From: Chlamydiota bacterium | Lineage (GTDB): Bacteria; Chlamydiota; Chlamydiia; Chlamydiales; Waddliaceae | Direction: 5' to 3' | Assembly: GCA_011065005.1 (NCBI GenBank) | Contig: JAAKFP010000186.1 | Location: 1-5,473 of the forward strand | Length of the DNA: 5,473 bases | Part shown: positions 1-5,473 of the stretch, piece after piece | Layout: the number at the start of each line of letters is the position of its first letter | Numbering within the stretch: position 1 is the first letter of the stretch | Program-made: the position numbers and the translations under genes | The notes under the pieces: generated by a model | Told to the model about the DNA's origin: nothing | Databases searched by the model: none | Seen by the model: the letters and a program-made list of their open reading frames with translations, nothing else

Positions 1-23
1 TAGAAGGCTTGTTTTATTCAAAA

Positions 24-59
24 GGGGACATTTGGAAATTGCTCCGAATGGGGACATTT
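24..59. repeat. Paired GGGGACATTT direct repeats, possible insertion-sequence end
   Basis: The 10-mer GGGGACATTT occurs at 24-33 and again at 50-59, in the same orientation and 26 bp apart. Closely spaced, same-orientation copies of a short motif ending in GGGGACATTT resemble the multiple terminal repeats of IS21-like and related integrase-type insertion sequences; that resemblance is from memory and not from a search. No transposase is visible, so any element would lie to the left of the window. I saw no second pair or inverted copy elsewhere here. The right-hand copy ends 17 bp before the stop codon of the ankyrin/BTB gene, so this may be the boundary of an insertion just downstream of that gene. 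Confidence 0.4.
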
Positions 60-75
60 CGTTATTGCCAGAAAA

Positions 76-2973
76 CTACTGCACATTACAGGAACCTTTT
101 TCTAGTATATTGATTACGATTTCATATCGTTGAATAATAGTAGATGTCACATTACGATCATTTTCAACAGAAAAGAAACCATCTTTCTTATATTGATTCA
201 ATCTTCTCATGGCTAAATGACGTGGTGTTTGACCGTGCTCATCCCAGAGATTGCTATCGGCACGCTTCTTTAACAAATAGTCAACGATGAGATAATGTCC
301 ATATTCTGAAGCAACATGTAGTGGAGATCGCTTCTGGTTGTTACAAATACTAATATTCGCTCCGGAATCAATTAAGAACGTTACTGCGGACAAACTCCCC
401 TTTTGTGCCGCCCAATGCAATGCACATTCTCCTCGTCCATCTAACACATTTACGTCGACTTTGTATTGTTTCACTAAAAAATTCACAACCTCAAAATACT
501 CTCGAGAAGCAGCCCATAAAAAAAGTTGACCGACAAGATCTCGGGCATTTTTGTTTTTATTCGAATCTAACAAACGAGAAATAGTAGTCATCAGGCCCTT
601 CTTCTCTCCCTGATCACAAAGAAAATCAAAAGGAGTTTTTCCAGTACCAGTCCTATAGATTTTGTTCTCATAGCTAAAATTATTGAGTACCCCAAGACCG
701 ACTAATTCATCAAAGAGAGCGTAATGGTCACTCTCTATAGCCTGATGGATAGGTAAATACCCTTTGTTATCTTGCTGGAATATGAGCTGCGCCATTGATT
801 CAGACCTGTTAATCATTGGAAAAAAAGCAAATTCCGTGACATCCGAAGCCAGAAAATGCAAAATATTTCTACGACCTTTATCTTGCACCAAAGGGTTCTG
901 ATGATATAATAAATCAAACACTTTTTCATGCTGATACTTCAATGCTAAATGGAGTGGACATAAACCATCACTGTTAAAATCCTCCAATCCCAGGCATTTT
1001 TCCCGGCAAAACACTTCAACAGCGTCTACAAGACCTTTTCTAGCAACCCGATGATATAGTGTTTCCCCTCTAAGTTCAGTCGAAGTATAACAGATGTTTG
1101 CGTTCTCTTTTTCATTTTCAAAAGTGATTTCAGAAGGCACTGCTCCATACTGAATAAGTAACTTGATAATTCCTTTATCCCCGTTTTCAGTCGATTGCGG
1201 TAAGCATTTTTGTAATGCCTTAAATTCAACATCTTCTTGCAACGGCAGCGACTTAGAATGTTTCCAAAAAGACTCCACAACTTCTTTACATGGCTTGTTT
1301 TTAATTATTGTATACAAAATTTCCCATAAATTAATATAAGTTGGGGACGATATTCTATTACTTACTTTATCAAGTAAGGTAAATAGGACATTCATCATCT
1401 CATTATTTCCCTTTAGGGCAGCTGATTCGATCTGGCCAATGGTGCCGTCACTAGTATGATCATTCATCACCACAAGAGCAAGCTCAGTCAATCCATCAGA
1501 GAGTTCCGTATATTTTTTCAACAAGCACTCTATAATCTCTCTTTTTTGTAGCTTAATAGCTAATTTCAGCACCTTTGATTGGTCATAGAAAAATCTTACT
1601 TTTGGAATATTTAGGACATCTAAAAAAAGATCATCAAAATTATTTTCTAACAAACCATACAGTAATTTTCCACTATCTCCTGGGAAGCAGTTTAAATCAA
1701 TATCCGACTCCTTAAGGCGCGGGATCAAAGATCTTAAAGCTCTTTCAAACCCATTTCTCATTGCATAGGTCATGATCTCTCCTAAAGCAGCGGCTAGTGG
1801 GGTCCAAGGACCTCCGCTGCCATAAGAGCGTCTACGTATCTCTATTCTAAGTATGTGATCAAAGTACCCATCAAGGATTGATTTTAAGTGGGTAGATTTA
1901 GAAGGTATGACTGTTGCAGCTTCTAGAAACTTCACATAACCGATAGGAGTCAGTTTCCCTACACCAGGCAGTTCGTGCGTCAAAAAATTTTCACATGCGC
2001 TGAACAGTCCATCAACGAAATACATATCACTTGCGCGCCACAATTCTGCAACAATATCCTCTGTTATAGTACAAGATTGCGTTAGAATAAAATCGATCAC
2101 TGCACGAAATGCTTTTTCAGAGATCCCATTAATTTCTATCTCCACCTTTCTAGATTCGGAAAAATGACCTTGAAATAGTTTTTTAAAGTAGCTGTTTCCA
2201 CTCAAGCAATCTCTTTTACAATCTATCGTCTTACCGTCAATGATAAAAGTTACTTTGTTAGTAGACTCGAATCCTTTTTCCGCCCTCAGATTTCCGGGCT
2301 CAAGCATTAATGCTTCGGTATAATCTTGATAAGCACGCCCTAATTCATTCTCTTTTAAAAATATTTCTGCACGATCACAATAGAGTGTAGCGCTGGGTTT
2401 GATCGCAAGACCATGTGTTAGCAACTGCTTTGCTTCTATCGAATTTGACGAAAGGAGATGAGGTACAGCCAAAGTGTAAGCCTCGAGTAAGTTGGGATCC
2501 TGAGTTCTTGCACACTTAAAACAAGCCATAACAGCGTCGTCTCTATCTTTTTCCTTTTGCAATACAATAGCTTTCCCTTTCATCAACCAAGCTAGAGCAT
2601 GTTTTCGATCTAATTCGGTAACGATCGAATATTCTCGCTCAGCTTGTTTTGCGAATTGCATCCTCTTTTCATCGTTAACATCTGTTGCTAACGTATAGTA
2701 GCGATCTCCTCTCTCAATGCGATATTGAAGATCTGTAACTTGAGCATAAGCTTCTTTGATTTTCTCACAAATTGCTTGTGCGATTGAGGATTCAGAAGGG
2801 TGGTGCACAGGATCGTATGCATGGATTCTCTCATGAAAAGCCTTACGTATATCTTCTAAATTCGCTTCTTGATAATCCCGTTCAAACAATATCTCAAAGG
2901 GTGTTGCTGTTTCTGTTTTTTTGTAAACATCAAATAATGCTTTTGGTTGACTTACTTCTGCTGTGCGATTCAT
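76..2973 (-). CDS. J-like/TPR/BTB/ankyrin-repeat protein, probable host-directed effector
   Basis: This is a complete 965-residue multidomain protein. Residues about 24-92 follow the helical pattern of a J-domain (PFEIL, then LEDIRKAF, then KIKEAYAQVTD), but the essential HPD tripeptide is replaced by YDP at 53-55. Residues about 100-230 are TPR-like helices; the clearest unit is 195-228, ending ALMLEPGN. Residues about 240-335 form a BTB/POZ domain (VTFIIDG, SYFKKLF, AFRAVIDFIL, ASDMYFVDGLFSACENFL). Residues 336-600 are mostly helical and not recognised, possibly partly BACK-like. Ankyrin repeats start near 600 and are best at 846-878 (CALHWAAQKG) and 879-911 (SPLHVASEYGH). The start is well set by AAGGAG 7 bp upstream of the ATG. 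There is no signal peptide or membrane helix, so the protein is soluble or secreted by a specialised system. BTB proteins commonly bind cullin-3 as substrate adaptors in eukaryotes; a ubiquitin-hijacking effector role is inferred from that. It is divergent from the kinase gene. Confidence 0.9.
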   Translation of the reverse strand: MNRTAEVSQPKALFDVYKKTETATPFEILFERDYQEANLEDIRKAFHERIHAYDPVHHPSESSIAQAICEKIKEAYAQVTDLQYRIERGDRYYTLATDVNDEKRMQFAKQAEREYSIVTELDRKHALAWLMKGKAIVLQKEKDRDDAVMACFKCARTQDPNLLEAYTLAVPHLLSSNSIEAKQLLTHGLAIKPSATLYCDRAEIFLKENELGRAYQDYTEALMLEPGNLRAEKGFESTNKVTFIIDGKTIDCKRDCLSGNSYFKKLFQGHFSESRKVEIEINGISEKAFRAVIDFILTQSCTITEDIVAELWRASDMYFVDGLFSACENFLTHELPGVGKLTPIGYVKFLEAATVIPSKSTHLKSILDGYFDHILRIEIRRRSYGSGGPWTPLAAALGEIMTYAMRNGFERALRSLIPRLKESDIDLNCFPGDSGKLLYGLLENNFDDLFLDVLNIPKVRFFYDQSKVLKLAIKLQKREIIECLLKKYTELSDGLTELALVVMNDHTSDGTIGQIESAALKGNNEMMNVLFTLLDKVSNRISSPTYINLWEILYTIIKNKPCKEVVESFWKHSKSLPLQEDVEFKALQKCLPQSTENGDKGIIKLLIQYGAVPSEITFENEKENANICYTSTELRGETLYHRVARKGLVDAVEVFCREKCLGLEDFNSDGLCPLHLALKYQHEKVFDLLYHQNPLVQDKGRRNILHFLASDVTEFAFFPMINRSESMAQLIFQQDNKGYLPIHQAIESDHYALFDELVGLGVLNNFSYENKIYRTGTGKTPFDFLCDQGEKKGLMTTISRLLDSNKNKNARDLVGQLFLWAASREYFEVVNFLVKQYKVDVNVLDGRGECALHWAAQKGSLSAVTFLIDSGANISICNNQKRSPLHVASEYGHYLIVDYLLKKRADSNLWDEHGQTPRHLAMRRLNQYKKDGFFSVENDRNVTSTIIQRYEIVINILEKGSCNVQ

Positions 2974-2980
2974 AACGTTT

Positions 2981-2986
2981 CTCCTT
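2981..2986 (-). promoter_or_regulatory. Shine-Dalgarno site AAGGAG of the BTB/ankyrin gene
   Basis: Read on the minus strand, AAGGAG lies 7 bases before the ATG at 2973-2971. This is near-consensus sequence at ideal spacing and fixes the start codon. Confidence 0.85.
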
Positions 2987-3057
2987 GACAGTTTATTGTC
3001 TAAGCAACACTTATTACAAAGTTTATTTTAAAAGGATAGGAAAAATTGCGACACGTA

Positions 3058-3090
3058 GCTGTGATGAAGAGTTGTCCTTCATCATACAGC
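3058..3090. repeat. Hairpin 1: 12-bp stem with a 2-base bulge
   Basis: The left arm GCTGTGATGAAG (3058-3069) pairs with CTTCATC (3077-3083) and ACAGC (3086-3090). The pairing leaves a two-base bulge (AT, 3084-3085) and a 7-base loop (3070-3076). No T-run follows on either strand within a few bases, so it is not a standard rho-independent terminator. It could be an operator, a structured 5' leader of the minus-strand transcript, or part of a dispersed repeat. Its last base is the first base of hairpin 2. Confidence 0.65.
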
Positions 3091-3132
3091 AGATAAACAC
3101 AGATGACTCACCAAAACATCTGTCTTTATCTG
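3090..3132. repeat. Hairpin 2: 16-bp stem with one mismatch
   Basis: The left arm at 3090-3105 (CAGATAAACACAGATG) is the reverse complement of the right arm at 3117-3132 (CATCTGTCTTTATCTG) except for a single C/C mismatch. The loop is 11 bases (3106-3116). This is far beyond chance for so short a region. It has no following T-run on the plus strand, so a terminator is unlikely. The CAGAT/ATCTG-rich composition resembles short CACAGAT-type interspersed repeats that I recall from the intergenic DNA of many bacteria, which makes a dispersed-repeat origin plausible. An operator role is the alternative. Confidence 0.75.
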
Positions 3133-3138
3133 TGTGCA

Positions 3139-3150
3139 TCTGATATCAGA
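3139..3150. repeat. Perfect 12-bp palindrome TCTGATATCAGA
   Basis: TCTGATATCAGA is its own reverse complement and starts 7 bp after hairpin 2, in step with that hairpin's ATCTG repeats. A related inverted partner lies nearer the kinase gene: ATATCAGAAAT at 3143-3153 is the exact reverse complement of ATTTCTGATAT at 3226-3236, and the latter overlaps the proposed -10 element. A dimeric regulator binding both sites is possible; this is inference. Confidence 0.55.
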
Positions 3151-3206
3151 AATGTACAACTTGTTTTTGCCCAGCTCCTAAGGGGAAAATTGAACGAGTT
3201 TATATT

Positions 3207-3269
3207 TTTAAAGCTTGAAACCCAAATTTCTGATATATTGAAGTTTCGATTATATGAAAGAGCTTTAAA
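3207..3269. repeat. 9-bp inverted repeat bracketing the kinase-gene promoter
   Basis: TTTAAAGCT at 3207-3215 is the exact reverse complement of AGCTTTAAA at 3261-3269. Nested inside is GAAAC (3217-3221) opposite GTTTC (3243-3247). The arms flank the proposed -10 element. The right arm runs between the weaker upstream ribosome-binding site and the first in-frame ATG. In AT-rich DNA a 9-bp match can be coincidental, so a function is uncertain. Confidence 0.35.
3231..3239 (+). promoter_or_regulatory. Candidate extended -10 promoter of the kinase gene
   Basis: TGATATATT fits the extended -10 pattern TGnTATAAT with one mismatch. TTGAAA at 3215-3220 resembles a -35 box, but the 13-bp spacing is too short for a classical sigma-70 promoter, so the extended -10 would have to do most of the work. 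Transcription would start near 3246, giving a leader of roughly 25-40 bases. The site lies within the right arm of the long-distance inverted repeat with 3143-3153. Confidence 0.35.
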
Positions 3270-3270
3270 T

Positions 3271-3275
3271 GAGGA
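3271..3275 (+). promoter_or_regulatory. Shine-Dalgarno site GAGGA of the kinase gene
   Basis: GAGGA lies 8 bases before the ATG at 3284 and is the better of two ribosome-binding candidates. The other is GAAAG/AGAG at 3256-3262, 6 bases before the in-frame ATG at 3269, which immediately follows a TAA stop at 3266-3268. The choice changes the N-terminus by only five residues (MRTLS). Confidence 0.6.
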
Positions 3276-3283
3276 CACTATCC

Positions 3284-5473
3284 ATGTTCATACAAGAAAG
3301 ATTTACTAATGGCGTCAATCCTTATACGTCACAAGTTGACCATCAAGAATCTACAGCTGCTATTTCTTATGAGCCTACTGCCGCAGAGGTAGAAATTCCA
3401 AGGGAGACCCTATCCAAAGCGGTATTAGATAGGCAGTCTGATGGTGCCTTGAGATGGATGACGTTCAATAGGTTTGGAGCTGCAAAATACAGGATTTTTG
3501 AAAATGAAAAATTCTTGGACTACCATCTTAGTCAAAATGAGCGGGTAGACATCTGGGAGATTGAAGACAAGAGGGGAAAAGAACCTAAGACCATCTATAA
3601 GTGTTGTGATGTGGATGACACCACCACTTTTTCCACTAAAGAAGAGCTCTATCGAGAAATAGCGTTAGGAACAGACCATGGGGTTTTTAGCATTCATGAT
3701 CTTGATACACATAAGGAGATCTATATCCAGCAGAAAAGGGGCTGGTTTCAATATGGTTTTGAAGAGGTTTCTTTAAAGCAGGCTCAGAAGACTATTCTCA
3801 CTAGAGAAATTGCAAGAGAACAAGGCTGCAAAAGCTATGCTCTAGGCATAGCGGCATTAGCTGCAACACCAGTAGTAGTTGGTATTGGAAAGACTTTTTC
3901 GATAAGTTGGGAAGAGCTGACAACATCTGTTAGTTTGTCGTCTAATCATTTTGCCAATGCTCTGGATAAAACTGCCACCTTTGTCAGCACCGCTCTGTTG
4001 ACTTATGGGATCGGTAGTATAAACAGAGGCCCAGGCAAATCCATCCCTAAGGCTTTACCTTTAGCTATTTTAGGAACATTGTTATGGTCCAGGCCTGTAG
4101 AGGCACAGCTCTGTCCTGTGTTTGCAGGGAGTTACGATACACCAGGTATTGCTTGGGATATAGTCGTATCGGGCAGCTATGCCTATTTCGCGGATGACAT
4201 TTATGGTCTTCAGATCATCGATGTGACTAACGTTGCAAATCCTGTGCGTGTGGGTGGGTACGATACACCAGGTCTTGCTCGGGATGTAGCTTTATCCGGC
4301 AGTTATGCCTATGTGGCGGATAGCGGTAGCCTTCAGATCATAGATGTGAGCAACGTTGCAAACGCCGTACGTGTAGGCTGGTGCAATACGTCTGGTAATG
4401 CTCGTGGTGTAGTTCTATCCGGTAGCTATGCCTATGTTGCGGTAGGAACTTCTGGTCTTCAGATCATCGATGTGAGCAATGTAGTAAACCCCGTGCATGT
4501 AGGATGGTGTGATACGCCGGGTTATGCTTATGGTGTAGCCGTATCCGGTAGCTATGCCTATATCGCGGATGACTCTGGTGGTGGTCTTCAGATTATAGAT
4601 GTGAGTAATGTCACAAACCCTGTGCGTGTGGGTTGGTACAATACGCCGGGTTATGCTTCTGATGTAGTCGTGTTTGGCAAATACGCCTATGTCGCAGATG
4701 CAACTTCTGGTCTTCAGATCATAGATGTGAGCAACGTTGTAAACCCCGTGCGAGTGGGTTGGTATGATACGTCGGGCAATGCTTATGACATCGCTGTTTC
4801 CGGCAATTATGCCTATGTGGGGGATAGCGGTGGTCTTCAGATCATAGATGTGAGCAATGTTATAAATCCCGTGAGTGTGGGTAGGTACAATGTGTCGAAT
4901 AGGGCTTTTGGTGTAGCTGTATCCGGCCGCTATGCCTATTTGGCGGTTTACACTTCTGGCATTCAGGTCATCGATGTAAGTATTTGTCCATCAAGTAATA
5001 GTGGCACTTTTTTCTCAGCCATAAGCACAAATACCAGCACGTCTTCGGATATAACCACTTTACCTCTTTCAACAGATAGCACATCAAATAACCCACGCTC
5101 ATTGAGGATTGGCTTAGGTGTTGGTATCGCAGGATTGATCTGTTTGGGAGTAAGTGGCACTACTCTGTTTTATTTGCTGAAAAAACGAAAAGAATCAGCA
5201 GATCTTGAGACTAATGCAAGCGAAAACAACATTTCTTTCGGTTCAGCAACTCACAAGAGCTTTGAATTAAGACCTATCGTGAAAAGAGGATATAAAGAGA
5301 TTGGGGAAGAGTATTACCAACTTAGTACTATTGACAAAACGGAAGCAAAGGGAATTTATCAGCAAACAGGTCATTTAATTGTCTTTCCTGAAGGCGAGAA
5401 AAAACTCAAATATGAGATAGGCAAAGGGCATTTTGGAGCTATTAAAGTTGCTCAAAGGATTGAAGATGGCCAA
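3284..5473 (+). CDS. Receptor-like Ser/Thr protein kinase with LVIVD propeller (3' end missing)
   Basis: An open frame of 730 codons continues past the window edge. Residues 1-183 form a soluble domain I do not recognise. Hydrophobic segments follow at about 184-202, 231-246 and 257-269. Residues 284-566 are seven LVIVD-type repeats of 41-43 residues (core GLQIIDVSN, SGSYAYVAD), a likely seven-bladed beta-propeller. A Ser/Thr/Asn-rich stalk (569-603) leads to a transmembrane helix (609-632) followed by KKRK. At 712-718, IGKGHFG followed by AIKVA matches the glycine-rich ATP loop of Hanks-type kinases; the VAIK lysine, HRD and DFG motifs would lie beyond the window. Positive residues fall at ...REQGCK, NRGPGK and KKRK. 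This predicts the N-terminus inside, the propeller outside and the kinase inside. The role is probably to couple an external signal to phosphorylation. The kinase call rests on the loop and topology only. The start is chosen for its GAGGA site; 3269 is the alternative. Confidence 0.85.
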   Translation, partial: MFIQERFTNGVNPYTSQVDHQESTAAISYEPTAAEVEIPRETLSKAVLDRQSDGALRWMTFNRFGAAKYRIFENEKFLDYHLSQNERVDIWEIEDKRGKEPKTIYKCCDVDDTTTFSTKEELYREIALGTDHGVFSIHDLDTHKEIYIQQKRGWFQYGFEEVSLKQAQKTILTREIAREQGCKSYALGIAALAATPVVVGIGKTFSISWEELTTSVSLSSNHFANALDKTATFVSTALLTYGIGSINRGPGKSIPKALPLAILGTLLWSRPVEAQLCPVFAGSYDTPGIAWDIVVSGSYAYFADDIYGLQIIDVTNVANPVRVGGYDTPGLARDVALSGSYAYVADSGSLQIIDVSNVANAVRVGWCNTSGNARGVVLSGSYAYVAVGTSGLQIIDVSNVVNPVHVGWCDTPGYAYGVAVSGSYAYIADDSGGGLQIIDVSNVTNPVRVGWYNTPGYASDVVVFGKYAYVADATSGLQIIDVSNVVNPVRVGWYDTSGNAYDIAVSGNYAYVGDSGGLQIIDVSNVINPVSVGRYNVSNRAFGVAVSGRYAYLAVYTSGIQVIDVSICPSSNSGTFFSAISTNTSTSSDITTLPLSTDSTSNNPRSLRIGLGVGIAGLICLGVSGTTLFYLLKKRKESADLETNASENNISFGSATHKSFELRPIVKRGYKEIGEEYYQLSTIDKTEAKGIYQQTGHLIVFPEGEKKLKYEIGKGHFGAIKVAQRIEDGQ
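4133..4981 (+). repeat. Seven tandem 123-129-bp repeats encoding LVIVD propeller blades
   Basis: In-frame units start at 4133, 4259, 4382, 4508, 4637, 4763 and 4886. Their lengths are 42, 41, 42, 43, 42 and 41 codons, then a shortened last unit of 32 codons ending in IDVS. DNA identity is high in the core, where GGTCTTCAGAT followed by GATGTGA recurs nearly unchanged in most units. Divergence is concentrated just before that core (DDIYG, DSGS, VGTSG, DDSGGG, DATSG, DSGG, VYTSG), a loop position. The first and last units differ most. This pattern indicates recent internal duplication and allows copy-number change by recombination. The stretch is also visibly more G-rich than the flanking DNA. 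Confidence 0.9.

Larger units (their letters stand above)
2974..3283. other. Divergent intergenic control region
   Basis: About 310 bp separate the two divergent start codons, so this stretch must carry, or include, the promoters of both genes. The half next to the BTB/ankyrin gene (2990-3050) is very AT-rich. It offers several weak -10-like hexamers on the minus strand, such as TAAAAT at 3030-3025, but none has a convincing -35, so I do not assign a promoter there. The middle (3058-3150) is dense in inverted repeats. The right part (3190-3270) is again AT-rich and contains the likely kinase-gene promoter. An open frame at 3103-3309 crosses these repeats and lacks recognisable protein features, so I treat the region as non-coding. 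Confidence 0.7.

Noticed and set aside
338..529. A 63-codon plus-strand open frame inside the BTB/ankyrin gene.
   Set aside because: It lies antisense to the ankyrin-coding region, which has clear domain homology on the minus strand; it is a shadow frame.
1026..1280. An 84-codon minus-strand open frame overlapping the BTB/ankyrin gene.
   Set aside because: It is on the same strand but in a different frame from a well-supported CDS, with no ribosome-binding site or recognisable domain.
2772..2975. A 67-codon plus-strand open frame antisense to the 5' end of the BTB/ankyrin gene.
   Set aside because: It covers the J-like coding region and start codon of a confident gene and has no independent support.
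3058..3132. Rho-independent terminators or a CRISPR array.
   Set aside because: The stems lack following T-runs and both genes are transcribed away from here. There are only two different hairpins and no regularly spaced identical repeats with spacers.
3103..3309. A 68-codon plus-strand open frame in the intergenic region.
   Set aside because: It runs through the hairpins, palindrome and promoter region, overlaps the kinase start in another frame, has no Shine-Dalgarno site and shows no protein features.
4133..4981. Non-coding tandem repeat or repeat-based recombination site.
   Set aside because: All units preserve the reading frame and an LVIVD protein pattern, so the repetition is explained by propeller blades.
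4963..5160. A 65-codon minus-strand open frame inside the kinase gene.
   Set aside because: It is antisense to the Ser/Thr stalk and transmembrane helix, which read sensibly on the plus strand.

Overview
The window holds two large, divergently transcribed genes separated by a structured intergenic region of about 300 bp. Both encode modular proteins of the kind found in intracellular bacteria of amoebae and other protists. One carries a BTB domain plus ankyrin repeats. The other is a receptor-like Ser/Thr kinase with an LVIVD beta-propeller. The AT-rich DNA, bacterial Shine-Dalgarno sites and combined TPR, BTB and ankyrin domains fit best with an environmental chlamydia (Parachlamydiaceae, Simkania or Waddlia-like). 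In these lineages, eukaryote-type ubiquitin-related families are known to be expanded. A Legionella-like or Berkiella-like gammaproteobacterium cannot be excluded. The assignment is inferred from domain content; there is no rRNA or housekeeping gene to confirm it.

Layout: positions 1-75 contain two direct copies of GGGGACATTT, 26 bp apart, that look like the end of an insertion sequence. The stop codon of the first gene lies 17 bp inside this edge. Positions 76-2973 (minus strand) encode a complete 965-residue protein. Its order is a degenerate J-domain-like N-terminus, TPR-like helices, a BTB/POZ domain, a helical middle and C-terminal ankyrin repeats. It is probably a host-directed effector that could act as a cullin-3 substrate adaptor. 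Positions 2974-3283 form the divergent control region. It holds two abutting hairpins, a 10-bp-phased set of ATCTG/CAGAT pentamers, a 12-bp palindrome and a probable extended -10 promoter. Positions 3284-5473 (plus strand) encode the first 730 residues of a protein that runs off the window. It comprises a cytoplasmic N-terminal domain of unknown function, three hydrophobic segments, a seven-blade LVIVD propeller predicted to be extracytoplasmic, a Ser/Thr-rich stalk, one more membrane helix, and the glycine-rich loop of a Hanks-type kinase where the sequence ends.

No shared pathway can be shown. The divergent arrangement allows co-regulation from the 2974-3283 region. A sensor kinase and a BTB/ankyrin protein side by side would fit a locus for sensing and manipulating the host, but that is inference. 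The most unusual item is the receptor-like kinase architecture; the second is the J-like/TPR/BTB/ankyrin combination.
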